The notes under the pieces were generated by a model. It was not told where the DNA came from. It saw only the letters and a program-made list of their open reading frames with translations, and did not search any database. Below, piece by piece: positions 22,197 to 34,632 of a stretch of DNA of 64,000 bases. A program made the position numbers and the translations under genes. This DNA comes from Spizellomyces sp. 'palustris' (taxonomy: Eukaryota > Chytridiomycota > Chytridiomycetes > Spizellomycetales > Spizellomycetaceae): the NCBI GenBank assembly GCA_006535965.1, contig QEAR01000006.1, positions 67,959 through 131,958 of the forward strand. Reading direction: 5' to 3'. Position 1 is the stretch's first letter. Every line of letters starts with the position of its first letter.

Positions 22197-25100
22197 ATGT
22201 CGAATCAATCGTGGCAGAGAAATCTGCCAGGCCAGCAGGGCCAACAACAACCTGGTCATCAGAGCCAGCAGCCAATCCAACAGCAACTCCAAAACGCCCT
22301 TCCATTCTTAAGCAATCAAGTCGGCCTTGGTCAACCCGGAAACCAGCGAATGAACCCACTGGGTGCTCTCGGTAATGCTCTAGCTGGCGCTGTCAATCCA
22401 TTGCCAAATGTCATGCCGACATCAGCTCCTGCTGGAGCTCCATCCCAGGCCAATGCTCTGCATGCGATGCTTCAACAGCTTCAACAACAGCAACAGCAAA
22501 TGCAGAGGCCTCAGTCTCCAGCAACACAGCAGACCGCGACTTTCGGTCAGCAAGGGCACCCCGCATATGGTCAACAGCAAGCACCACCAGCTGCCGTGCA
22601 AGGTTCTCCATATGGGGCATCAGGTCCTACCGCAACAGGATTGCAGCCTGCTGCCCAAACCCAAGCCGCTACAAATGTTCAGAATTTGACGCCACTCCAA
22701 CAAGCGCAGCTCCAACATCTTCAGCAAATGCAACAGCAGCAGCAATTGGCACGGCTCCTCGTGGCACTGCTCCCGAATGCTCTCCAGGGGGGAAATTTGG
22801 GTGTGCAAAGCCAGCAGCTTCCTCTGGGCCAGGCTTTAGGAGTCGGTCAGAATGCTGCTATGCTCAACATGACCAGTGCACAGCAGCCAGGTATGTCTGG
22901 CACTGCAGGTGCACGCAGTGAAGGTGGCGTCGATGATCGACGTGATCGAGGTGCCCGAGGCGATGGTGATTACAGAGATCGTAAGAGGGATTATCGGGAT
23001 GACAGTAGGGACCGGAAAGGTCGCCGAGACCGAAGCAGGGAAAGAAGTCCTGATCGAGGCAGGCGGCGCTCAGACCGCAGGCGAGATTATCGCAGCGATA
23101 GTGATTCCGATTCTTCATACTATGATTCCAGGTATGGTTCCCGAAGGAGCAGCCGGGAGCGCGGCCGGAGGTCTTCGCCATCTTCAAGGCGGCCAGGAAG
23201 TCCCCCTTCATCGGATATGCAAGAAGGTTCATTGCAAACACGTCATTTATGGATTGGCGATTTACCACCTGACACAAATGAAACCGAGCTGCGCCAAGTG
23301 TTCGAGCGACATGGAGCCATTTCCGAAATCAAACTCTTACCTGTTAAGAAGGGGAGATCGTCCTGCTTTCTAGCATATGCCACAAAGCAAAGTGCGACTA
23401 AATGCATGGCAGCAGAAAATGTGATTCGCGGCAGACCCACAGTGTGTCGTATCAATAGCAGATTCCTCAACGTTGTTGAGCCAGATGAGCATGAGCTCAA
23501 ACACAAGCAAGGTTTGTACGCCCAAAATCCAGTATTCACATCCGTAGTTGCCGATTGGCATGCCATCGTTTATCCATGATGCCAACATCAATCTATTTGT
23601 TTAATTTTCTACATCAGCTGGCTTCCGGGAACAAAATGCTGCTCAGGGCTACTTGCATGTGCGGGGATTGAGGCATGGCATTTCTAGGGAAGACTTGATG
23701 CAAGAGTTCCATAAATTCGGAAAAGTGGTAGAGGTCCGCAAGAAGCCTGACTCTGACCAAGCCATCGTTGAATTTGAATCAGCGACCGATGCAACAAAAG
23801 CCAGGAATCTTGTCAGGGTATGTTAGTGTCCATTTCTGCCACTCCTGAAGGATGCTGCAGTGGGCAAGCCATGAGAAGGCATAAAATTTAACATCCTGAT
23901 TTCATGCTCACAGGCCACTGAACTATGGGGCCCAAGGGCTGGCGTTGAGCTTCTGAGTTTTGGTGCCGACTCCCAGGGTTCCAGATTTGGCGGTGGTCCA
24001 GATGGCGGTCCGGGACAAAAAGCTGTCCACATTGTAGAGAAATCCGGATCTGCTCCACACCGTCAATTTGGATCATCAAGGGGAGGCGACGACGCATCTA
24101 AGCCGATGCAACGGAACTTCCGCGAAAAACGACCACAGCATGAAACGGCATCACTTTATCTTCCAATGGTTCCTCCTGACTTGGATCGTGGAGAACTTGC
24201 TAGGGTTTGTGAGCCATTTGGGCCGATCGAGTCCTTGCGTATTATCCCCGGAAGGTATACACAGCACTCCATGGCATTTGTCAACTTCTTTAGCATTGAA
24301 TCTGCCAAGCGCGCGCTGGAAGACTTGACGGGGAAATATTTGTTTGGTATGCGCGACCCAATGAAAGTGGAATTCGCCCAGAGCACAGGTGCACGACGCC
24401 GCGATAATGCTGGGCAAACAACGGAGACAAGCCGATTTTCTACCAATCCCCGAGATGTTGCTTCCCATGAGCCGTCACAAAAGACTGAGTCCCCAGATGC
24501 ACCGGCAGTTGTAATCCGCAATTTCAGTCAGAGGCTGAGTGGTCGTGAAATTTCCGAGAACCTTCACAAAGTCCTTGGTACAAAGTTTTCAGGGAAGAAA
24601 GATATTGCCCTCTTCAACATTGCTTCTCTCGAGAATTGTTATGCGGTAGTGACTCCATTGAATCAATGGGAAGCGGAAAATACTGTCCGTGATTTGGACA
24701 ACATGGAATTCTTTGGGTCGCCTCTCTCTGCCCAGGTGTCCACCATCCGAGATGCAATGAGTGGAGCATCAAATGATCTCAACACTGCTAATATTCTCGT
24801 TAGCATGAGTGAAGTTCATCGAATCGTTCCGATTGTTACATACCAGCCGGCGTCAGAGGACATACTTGAGAAGATAACGTATGGCGTTCTGCACGTAACG
24901 AACTTGCCGCCAACTATTACCCAAAACATCCTTACAACCGAATTTGGCAAGATTTCACCCGTGTTGTTCTGTGAACTGACCATCCATGACGGTATTGGAG
25001 CTGAGGCTTTCCTGGGCTTTAGTACCAAAGATGCAGCTGTCAGCACTAGAGCCCAAATGAACAATACCGAACTTGAAGTACCAGGTTTTGATGAACGACC

Positions 25101-26417
25101 TGTTCATGTAGAATATGCGGAGACTCACACATCCCTGATTCGTATCCGTACCCGCGGCCACATTCCGCGGGAGGAACTTACGCGAGTATTCAGCCGATAC
25201 GGCACTATCAAGAATCAACTGCATGTACTGGATGACCTGCGATCCGCGTTCATACAATATGATACTGTCGAAAGTGGTCAAAGAGCCGTGGGAGGAATGC
25301 GCGGCGAGACTGTTGGTGGCTTTCAGGATGAGCTTGCTGTAGATTACTACGATTCGCGAGTGGAAGCTGCCAATGCTGGGGGTTATCAAGGAGCGGGTCT
25401 ATCGTCGGAGGGCGGACAGGAAGTAAAGGCAGCGAATGGCGAGAACTGGTACGAACCCGGTGAGGACGATGATGATGGTGAGGTTATCATGGAAGGACAC
25501 GTCATTCCTGTCATGAATCCCTCGGAAGCTCCAGCAGTTGGGATGGCATCTGAAGGTATGTTGCATTGTAATCCACAGAAGTCTCAAACAGCCTTTTGAA
25601 TACGCTTCAACTCTTCGTAGACGAGAAACCTACAACGGTAAATGCGCTCGAACACACGGCCCATCAACCAGTTGGTGGCATGGCCATGGATATGAACTAC
25701 GGTCAGCAGCCCACACCAGTGGCCTCGCACGAAACTTCCTTCGGCGGCAATGTGCCGAGCCCCTCAAAATCACAGGCTCCTGCTTTCCCAGCACCACTGC
25801 CAAATTTGCCTAATCAAAATGGCAACACGCTTCCGATACAATCTCACGACGATTCCCAGGCTGCCCTACAGATACTGAACGGTTCTGAACCCACGGCAAT
25901 GGAGATCACACCGACGGAATCCCTTCCACCAACTTATTCTCCATCCGCCTTCCCTCCCGCATCACATCAGATCCGCATTGCGTTGAAAACAAAGCAAGTC
26001 ACTGTAGATGTTCATCTATTGAGTGGCAACCCTTCGCTTTTTTCCTCCCTCCCGGCACCACCAGATTTCATAAAGCTGACTCAGCGCTTCGTCATTGCTT
26101 CCAGCACTATTGAAGAGTGGGAACCTATGCTCACTGCTGATAAAGCGACTCAGTGGTCGGTCGGGGTGGCTCTGGCTGCCCCTGGCGAAGATTCCAGCAA
26201 TTTTAGCTGGATTGTGGACTACTTTGCCTCGAAGGAGACTGGCGGGATCGCATATATGAATGGCATAAATGTGAAGATTCTGCCTCCCAGTGCAATTGCG
26301 AACGAGCTTTTGGGGAAATTTACCGCGGATGCGAGTATCGCCCAAAAGGTGTCAGACGGGGGCAAATTTTTGTTGATGGTTTTGAAATATAATCTTGAGC
26401 AAGACCAGATGCATTGA
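22197..26417 (+). CDS. Spen-like RNA-binding protein: several RRMs plus C-terminal SPOC domain
   Basis: Likely nuclear RNA-binding co-regulator of the Spen/RBM15 type. Four exons: 22197-23511, 23618-23817, 23914-25555, 25621-26417; 1317 aa, phases consistent. Residues 1-240 are Gln-rich and prion-like. An RS/RD-rich block follows (RRDRSRERSPDRGRRRSDRR). RRM units: HLWIGDLPPDTNETELRQVF; GYLHVRGLRHGISREDL; SLYLPMVPPDLDRGELARV; LHVTNLPPTITQNIL; and a weaker LIRIRTRGHIPREELTRVF. The C-terminal 150 residues look like SPOC: IRIALKTKQVTVDVHLLSGN, LTQRF, WSVGVALAAP, IVDYFASKETGGIAYM, VKILPP. SPOC binds phosphorylated partners such as RNA polymerase II CTD or NCoR-type peptides. Five RRM-like units is more than the three usual in RBM15. 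Confidence 0.82.
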
Positions 26418-26613
26418 CAAACATGTATAAACAGCCGTCCTATTTTTGCGTAATAAATAATGTACATTTGACTTTCATCGATGTGACTTGTACAGACTGC
26501 TTTCATGCATTGTTCTCAATGCACTATTTTACAAAGATGCAATTAAACTATGATATATACAGCTAATGCAAAGGAGACTGTCCCTGATGTTCACAACTGG
26601 TCAAAGTACCCGC

Positions 26614-28342
26614 TTATTCCATCTTGACTGCTTTCGTTGGCGGGAGTGCCGAGAAGGAGTCCGCATTTGGCTCATCCTCAGCACTGCGTTTTATGCCGCC
26701 ATTTGATTTGCGGTCTGATGCTTCGGGTTCTCCATTCTCCAGACCAGGTAACTCAGTGGACATTTCCACCTTCTCCGGACGCCTTTGAAAATGATCATTT
26801 CTCCTTCCACCCCTCTCCCTAGAACCTCGGTCGCCCCCTCTGCCTCTATGGCCGCCCCGCTTGCCTCGCGCACTCGTCCTAGCTTTCTCAGACATCAGCC
26901 AGTAGTTCATCTCCTCGTCCTTGGTGGCTGCCTTAACCGTGGTAGTTCCACCGCCAATCCCGTTTGGTGCCGGTACCACACCACCACCACCAAGTTTCTC
27001 GACGACCCGAGCCGCTGCATCTGGGTAGCTGAACATAACCGATCCATTCTGTTCGCCGATATTGAAGTTAATCCAGCGTACTCGCTCATGACGAGCAAAA
27101 AAATGCTGAAAGAGATATGTGGTCAAAAACAAGGTCAAAAACTAGTTACTGGTGGTGAAGCATGTACCTGAACGTCCTCCCGTAGCGTCATGGGCGCTAC
27201 TCCTTCAAAGAAGGCCAGAGCACCCTCTGGTCGCTCCAGAAGTGCTGGACGCTGTGGCCGATCGCCATAGTTGGAGTCGTGGGCACCTGGACGACGAAAC
27301 TGATGCCTGTCCAAATAATTTAGCTGAGGGAACTCTTGATAAGGGCGTTGTACATGCATGTGGCTGCCATCCTGATCTTTTGGGCCTTCGCGCAGTTTCA
27401 TGTTTACATATTCATCTCTAAAAACAACGAGAGTTTGTAAAGAAAATATCAAAGAGGCTTCAACTGGGGAACCTACTTCATCATAATGACCAGAGGATGT
27501 CCTTGAAACTGCAATTCCATTTGGCTAACATTCTCTGCGACCGGAACTTCTTTAAATTCAACAAAAACTGAACCCTAACATGGAGAGCAGGTTAACGAAC
27601 ACCATAGATAGCACGCCTCCTCTGACTCCAAACCTTGAAAGCACGATTCTCATCTCGACGGATTTTCACATTGTGAACTTGACCAAAGTTGGAAAAGAAG
27701 CTTTCGACTTCGTCAATAATATTACTGAGCTCTTGTGGAAATCCCTTCTATATGATAATTAGCACTATTGCCAAGGATTACCAAGATCGTAAATTACGTA
27801 CTGCGTATATTGTCTTTCTATGAACGGCAAACCTGGGCTTCAGCTGGGTCCGACGACGAACCAATTTGCCGTCGTCCGATACTTCAAGAAGTTCGGCACT
27901 CTGCCTCAGCGCATCAGCGATTACCGTGGGATCGTCAGAGATTGACCTGAGTCTGTTAAACTTCAACAGAGTCTCAAGAGAGACCCATCCCTCGGGGTTT
28001 TCGTTGATTGTGCTTATCAGGAATTTGTCTCTCGGAAGGTTCGCATCTATACGAAGAGCCATCAGCATTGTATCCCATCCATATATGCAGCACCATGGAC
28101 TCCTGACCTCCAAAGTAGTACTCCACTTGCTTGAGTATCTTTGCTTTGACCTCATCACTCGTATTCTCAACCTTTACTGGTTCTGGTACGGCAACCTCGT
28201 CCATGGGAACAGTAGGGTGGGAAATCTCCACTGGAACGGGAGGAGCGGAAGTGGTTGCATGTGCAGAGTCACTGAGTGGTGTCGTTGTAGTGTCGGGCTG
28301 AACCTCACCCTCCACAATACCATTCGCGAGGTTCGCCTCCAT
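26614..28342 (-). CDS. La protein (Lhp1/SSB), RNA polymerase III transcript chaperone
   Basis: Binds the 3' oligo-U of pol III transcripts and protects pre-tRNAs. Six exons: 28108-28342, 27802-28046, 27634-27747, 27477-27574, 27168-27417, 26614-27105; 477 aa, all phases fit. The La motif is split by the first intron: ILKQVEYYFG-DANLPRDKFL, then EGWVSLETLLKFNRL and ADALRQSAELLEVS. RRM1 follows: TIYA-KGFPQELSNIIDEVESFF, FVEFKEV. A C-terminal xRRM (GALAFFEGVAPM, HERVRWINFNIGEQNGSVMF) precedes an RGG-like, Arg/Gly-rich basic tail and an acidic end. Longer than yeast Lhp1 (275 aa), closer to animal La (408 aa). Convergent with the Spen-like gene. Confidence 0.93.
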
Positions 28343-28820
28343 TTTGAAGAACTGAATATATTACAGAGCATTGCCATCAGCACCGCTTCTTCGGAAACCC
28401 CCTTATACACTGTATTTTGGAAACTTACATACTACTGCAAATACCGCAGCGACCTGGCAAGTCTAGATCGGCGAGGTTAAGCAAGTACAGAGAAGTGGAA
28501 GCAAGCATTCCAGCCGGATATCAAACCACATCAAAGGATGTGGCTAACAGTTGGCTTAAGCAATAGACTTCCAGAAAAGGCCCCCCATCAGGCTATCACT
28601 CTCCTTGATATGTTCTACATGTTGCTTTCGAGCTGAACATGTCGGAACATTCATCGGCCATGTTTTACTCGCCTAGGGCACCGTAAAACTGTGATGGGAT
28701 ACAGTTGACAAGAACGACATTGTCATAGCAACATGTATGGCACAGTCATCGACTGCGAATACTTGACCCAACGCTCCACGCGCGCTCTCAACCGCTGCCC
28801 CAGCTCCAGCTGACACCATC
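28343..28820. promoter_or_regulatory. Divergent promoter region, La / YOS1
   Basis: 478 bp between divergent genes La and YOS1. No coding block recognised. Confidence 0.4.
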
Positions 28821-29244
28821 ATGGCCTTCATGCTCTCGCTTGGTACACTCTTGTACGTTGGGATTCTGTTCATCAACGCTATAGCAATATTACACGAGGA
28901 GAGGTTTCTGGCACGAAGTATGTAGCAGCCAAGCCAAGTGAGCTTTAGTCTTCGAAGGGAAACAGAGGGCGTTACGGAAACTGCAGGCTCAACTATAATG
29001 GCTTTCCTGGCTCCAAGTTGGTCTAGGGCAAAGTTCACATCAGACGCAATTCGGAGACCAAACCAACACAGTCAAGTATAAAGTGATCAATTTGATATCT
29101 GCCATCCGAACTCTTCTACGATGTATGTGATTGGTAGTTTTGATTCCTAATGCCCGTGACTGATCAGCATAATAATCACGATTCGCAGTCCCCCTCGTGG
29201 CCATCAACATAATAGTAATTGTCTATGAGTTGATATTCGGGTGA
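28821..29244 (+). CDS. YOS1: Yos1 / IER3IP1 family ER-Golgi transport protein
   Basis: Small two-helix membrane protein; in yeast Yos1 works with Yip1-Yif1 in ER-to-Golgi vesicle transport, and in animals it is IER3IP1. Three exons: 28821-28917, 29018-29122, 29189-29244, total 258 nt or 85 aa, matching the family length (yeast 87, human 82). Exon 1: MAFMLSLGTLLYVGILFINA then IAILHEERFLAR. Exon 2: IGLGQSSHQTQFGDQ and VKYKVINLISAIRTLLR. Exon 3: FPLVAINIIVIVYELIFG, ending exactly as in the yeast protein. Introns are 100 and 66 bp, both phase 1. It is easily missed because no single exon exceeds 35 codons. Confidence 0.95.
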
Positions 29245-29484
29245 CCAGTGCATAGGGAGGGACAGTACACAACAATCTTAGAAAGGCATCCAATATTCTC
29301 TCGCACATATGGGAATGATACACGTCATCAGTGCTCTCGTTATATCAGGGCTTTTGTCGGGATATTCTAACGTGTCATCCGAGCCCCTCTTTGGCACGCC
29401 CGCCATTGAATGGCGCGGCCCATTACGATGGCGGCGAATAGACCTTTTGCTCAATAATTACAACAGAGGACTACCAGAACACCA

Positions 29485-31723
29485 TTATGATGTTGATTCT
29501 GCTCTATCCACTGTGTTGATCTCCTTAGGGAAACTATTTGGTCCCGTCTCGTTGCCCTCTCCTTTCAATTCTGCATCTATTTTGTGACTGACATCCACTC
29601 TCACATCCGCATCACTGTCTTCGGAATCTTCTGGAGGCCTTGTTTCGTCGTCTGATGAGGTAGCCGACGTATCTTCTCGATCAGAAGGTATGTACGCTGC
29701 GGGGTCCATGTCGGCTAGTCCGATAGCCCCTTCGAATAGATAATGGTGGGGTTGTCGCCCCTGCCGGAAACAGGACCCATCCTCTTGCGCACCCCTATTC
29801 CTGTCATGGTCAGGACCCGCCTGATCGACTGTTTCGTTCAGAGAAAGGGATGATCCCCCTGGAAGCTTTTCATGCTTCAGATCCCATTCTAACATTCGAC
29901 ACAGCTGTGCACAGATGGTATCACAGTAGCCGAGCAGGTGAATGTCGAACCCTTCCATGTGCGGCAGCGACTCCATGTTAATCAATATTTGGGGAACGTG
30001 ATGTGGTATCTTGTCTGAAAGAATAGATCTAGCGATGCTCAGGGCTGTAGTAGTAACATGACTTGTGCACACCTTTGACATCGGCGACCGGTGACACCTT
30101 TAATGAAGATCCCATCACAATAAGCAGGTCAACCTTTTCCTTGTCTTCCGCAAATAGCCGGTCGAACTCATCCGGAAGCATTTCTCCAAAAAAAGTGATG
30201 TCAGGCTTCATGATACCGTCTCTCTCTTCTCCACATACAGGGCACATTGGGACTTGCTTCATTCAGGAGACGTTTAAGCACCAGGCTGTACCAACGTACG
30301 ATGTTGAAAGCATACCTTCTGAAAAATATCCTTTTCGAGGGCATCTCCAGGAACCTTGTAACCACATACGATGCACTTGGCGGTAGCGAAGGAGCCTGAC
30401 ATGGGACACAGAAGAGATCTTAAGCGCGCGCACGTGAAGATGGCCACGGTTCTGCACGTTCACTACCATGACACTGAACGACACGTTTGATACCGGCAAC
30501 TTGCTCGAGTGTGTCAATATTCTGAGTGTAGTTGCGAAGCAATTTGCCTTTCTCTTCCAGTAACTTTATAAATAGATGGGACGGCGATGGCTTGAAATTG
30601 CTGGGATATATTTCCTACATAGATGATGAGCACAATGCGGACATTAACAGCGCCAAGCTTCATGTTCCTACTCTGGCAAAGGAATAGAATGTCTGCGGTT
30701 GTATACGAAAGTACTCGATGTCAAACATTTGCTGTGGGTCGTCCAGCTCGAATTCATCCAGTCGCGAATATATTCCATTTTTTGAACGGAAGTCGGGTAT
30801 CCCACATGAAACTGACACCTAGAGTTTAATGAAACTTTGAACAAACATATCTCAGCCAGCTCCGAAATTCGGTAATGCAAACGTACTCCAGCGCCGGTCA
30901 GGACCATAATATTCTTGCATGTTCGCAGAAGCTCAATTGCTTGCTCCAGTGTATTAATATCCGGTCGCTTAGATCTTTTTTCAACCTAACGTCATTTCAG
31001 ATAATGAGTTCGCTCGCAGGTATCTGGATTCAACGAACCTTCTTCATCATGACCGATTTTAGCAACGGCAGTAAATCATCATCGGACGCTTGTCGGAGAT
31101 GTTCTGGCTTGGGTGCAAATTCTTCAAGGGTCAAAGGATGAGAAAGTACAAAAGCATATAGCAGGCCAACATACCAATGAGAAATCGAAGACATCAAATA
31201 AAAATGACAGAGGTAAAGCAGAATATTTCTCCAACCAGTCCCAAAACCCTGCGATCGTCAAAGTTAAGTGCGCGGCAAGGGTAATGTCATTGCAGCACTC
31301 GCAGATCACCCACCCAAATGCCGAGCTTCATCCTGCATAATCTGCTTTGTTTTCTCTGACAGCGCAAAGACGACTGGCTGTGCCGGATCTCTCGCCTCCT
31401 CGAATGCTCCACCACCACCGGATGCCACTTTGTCCTCTAAATGCCCGTAAGTGCTGCCGACCAGCTGCCGTTCGGCTTTGACCATGTCCGTCTCTTGCTC
31501 CCCTGCATCATTCTCCGCTTCGATTTCGACATGAGGCAACACATCGCTACCTAATTCAAGTTCCCGAGGTGATATGTTCTACGTAGTTCATAACTTCTTT
31601 CAGAAACCAGATCTTGGGGAGCTCAATTCCATGTGCACATACTTCGTCTTCCACCAATCGTACTCTCTTAGCTGGCGGCAGGAATTCGTCGCCAGCTACG
31701 TCCGTAGGAAACGGCGAACTCAT
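29485..31723 (-). CDS. Sir2-class NAD-dependent protein deacetylase (class I sirtuin)
   Basis: NAD-dependent deacetylase of histones or other proteins, closest in motifs to SIRT1/Sir2/Hst1. Ten exons: 31643-31723, 31314-31578, 31175-31248, 31039-31107, 30887-30985, 30672-30818, 30467-30614, 30316-30395, 30073-30256, 29485-30014; 558 aa. NAD-binding motif [33 protein letters not shown], catalytic His in QCHGSFA, zinc site CIVC ... CPVC, then [22 protein letters not shown] and VPQILINME. The N-terminus has a conserved-looking helical region ([20 protein letters not shown]). The C-terminal 130 residues are acidic, Ser/Asp/Glu-rich and disordered. The first-intron and exon-4 boundaries were chosen as the only phase-consistent AG sites. 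Convergent with YOS1. Confidence 0.93.
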
Positions 31724-31916
31724 GATCGTACCGCAATTCGCAGCAGAACGCGTCTCGTGATTGACGATATCCAACAGCTGCAATGAAACCGACTGCTAGT
31801 AACAGGAAGCTGTTGCTTTCAAAAAGAACTTTGTTTACGCCAGTGACAGAAAGGACTAAGTAAAACACTATACTAATACTATACAGTCGGCCCTCTTATA
31901 TATACAAATAGTCGGT

Positions 31917-34632
31917 TTATGATTGCCCACCTGTATTAACCCCCTCCCGTCCGCGGGCCTTCGCAGGCAAAATCGCTTGTATTGAATGTGAGTTTCTATT
32001 ACCGTCCCGCCGATCATGATGCGGTAATTCGTTGCCGTTCGGTACCCAGGCCCCGTTGATAAATTTTCCCCTAACCACCGTCCCATTCGGTAATGTCATA
32101 TTCATATTGACCCAGATACCTCCGGTACTGTTGCGGACTCCCAATGCAGTACCATTGATCAATGCGCCGTCCGCCATCGTATCATTTGCATAAATCAGCG
32201 TTCCTCGAGGAAGTGAATCGGTGGTATTCACAAATGCCCTCGTAATAGTCTCGTTTCGTGTGAACGAATAGTCAAGTGTGATCGAAGAATTCGCAAGGAG
32301 AAGACTGTAGTCGTACCACACAACCGCACGAATGAGGGGATAATTCTACAAGCGACGAGGCATTATCAGATAAAAGCTTCAAAAGGTCCGACGCGTGCTG
32401 ATCGATTAACGCTTCCTACCTTGAACAGCGTCTCATTATACACCTGGCTCCACCATGCCTTCTTGACTGTCAACTCTGACGGTTCAGTAGGAATACCAGC
32501 AGCACTTAAATATTCAATCCCCGTTTCGCCAACGATAAGCGGTTTCTTATGCAGCTTCGCAAGTTCATACACACTCCATTGACCAGGGTAGCCTGAGACG
32601 ATAGACTCGAAGGACGTTCCATTAACATCGCGTCCAACCGGCGGTATTTTGTTTGTGAGATTTTGTGCAATCACTGGCAGCGCTGTGTTAATGTTATTGA
32701 CGCTAGGAACGGGATGTCTCCCAGTTGCATTATTGGAAGTGGTAGAGTTGACTATTGCAGGAACAACAGTGGTATCCCCTGTGAAAGCCAACGCATTTGC
32801 AACTGTTGCATTGCGTCCCAAGGATGTGTTAAATAAAGCTGTGATTCCAATCCAATCGACGTATTCATCGCCCGGGTAGTAAGGTAGGAAAGGGTCATCC
32901 TGCATTAAATTGAATTTGATGGTTTAGTTCTATGCCACGCTTCAGAATATCGCTCTTGGTCCTCACGTTTTCATCAACCACACCATCTCCATTCGTGTCC
33001 ATCTCCGTAAGGCGCGTGTCATTACCCCTCGGCGCATAGGTCCCATTTTGGCCATAGATGTACGGGTATCCTTGACCAGCAGCCGGCGCCCAAACCATTG
33101 CGGTCCGGGCCATGGTTCTATTTGATAATGTAGCATTTTGCAGTTCGAAATTGGTTGCGTTGCGGACAATGATCGCAAGATTCCTGAAGGCCTCCCGATA
33201 CTTGACCGGACTTTGACCCCAAGGATACCAGTTGCCTACATAAAACAATTTAGCATCATGGGTATCACAGCACACGCATAGCCTAAAGTACCATTCATTT
33301 CTGGCGCAAACCGCAGAAGAATAGGAATGCCCACACGATTGATCTCTGCACACTTCTGCCCGAGCTGTGACATGGCGTCTATAGAAACCTGATCGAGACC
33401 CTTATGGGGCATCAGGGTCATTCCCATAATTGCGCCTGTCCCTCCAATCAGTCCTGCGGTCCAGTTAAAATAGTCCGGAATCGTGTGCGAGATGCCGGAT
33501 GAGTTGACGGTATTGACTCTCTCAAGAGTTTCTGATATCATGTAGTACCCATCCACGATAGCGGCATTGTGCCCCAACGCTTTGTTAAAGCTTTGTGGGT
33601 CTTCCTTCGTCTACATCAGCAAAAAGAGGTAGCTCACCCTTAGCAATCACGAGGATTGAAGAGCAGCGTCGCAAATGAACGTCTAATGCTTACCCAGTCT
33701 ATACTAGCTCCAAAATACACTCCTGCTGATGCATTTGTGGGGACCCTCATATCAAGCACGTTTAATACAGGTAATGGTGGGCCTGGCGGAGGGGCTGGGA
33801 GACCTCCGCGAGGTCCAGCTTGAGGATCAAACTTGTCTCGTTGGTGAGCACGAATGGTAACCACGATAATAACAATCGACACAGCCGTAATCAGGAGCCC
33901 CAATGTTGACAGCAGGCATGCTCTACGACAACTGTTTCTTCCACGGTTCGCCCTGCGAGAGGATGATCCTGGCCCCACTCGTGGGCTTCGTCCCCATCGC
34001 CCATTTAGAGGATTGACAAGCTGCATGCTAAAAACACCGCCATTGGAATACGTATCCTCAGATGGAGTTTGATGCCACTCCTGCGAGGTACCCCATGAAT
34101 CATCGTCATTGAGAACGGTCCATGCGCTCTGCATGTTCGTAGTACGCCAGGGAATTGGTGCTTTGTTAACGCCTTGGTCGTCAACCGGAGCGGGGCTTAT
34201 GGGTTCACCTTTTGAAACTCCAGGAGGTGGGGGTAACGGAAGGATGTTGTCCACATCCGGTGACGAGCAATTAAACCCTGCGTCGACCGACCGTATGGAT
34301 GGTGACGACAATCTTTGGTTGGGATCTTCAGTGGCGTCGGGGGAGTTTAGATGTGAAGGAGGGCTGCTCAGTCTTGCAGAGGAGCATAGTTCGGAAACTT
34401 CGGTACTATTATGAGTAGAGTATGTCGGTGACGGTAAGGAGATCGAAGATATGGATATTGCACTGTCCCTTGTCAAGACACGCCGCAGAGGAAGAGCGGT
34501 CGCACAATCAACTGGGAGGTTTTCATGTTTATGGGATTTTCGAAGATGCCCAACCCTCTTGCGGGCATTGAGCACTTCTGTCGAGGTCACGATGCCCTGC
34601 TCCACTGGGCCAACTTTGCGGGTGCGAAACAT
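31917..34632 (-). CDS. Membrane-anchored GH26 family glycoside hydrolase (beta-mannanase type)
   Basis: Type II surface or secretory enzyme expected to cleave beta-1,4-mannan or a related glycan. Five exons: 33694-34632, 33292-33610, 32967-33235, 32420-32899, 31917-32345; 811 aa. A cytosolic Ser/Pro-rich region of about 245 residues precedes a membrane helix (LLITAVSIVIIVVTI). The GH26 fold then starts at YFGASIDW. The acid/base Glu lies in LRFAPEMNG-NWYPWGQ and the nucleophile probably in VGETGIEYL; YPGDEYVDWIG is the conserved strand. Between them sits DTNGDGVVDEN, an EF-hand/dockerin-like calcium loop. The C-terminal 140 residues carry many NxS/T sequons, as does the whole ectodomain, fitting heavy N-glycosylation. 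The HEMNG form common in bacterial GH26 is PEMNG here. Confidence 0.82.

Noticed and set aside
22408-23591. Several long alternative frames in the Gln/Arg-rich part of the Spen-like gene
   Set aside because: Produced by CAG/CGA-rich low-complexity coding; the RRM frame is unambiguous.
31868-32086. Additional - strand open frame at the 3' end of the GH26 gene
   Set aside because: Shifted frame over the real last exon; codes for nothing recognisable.
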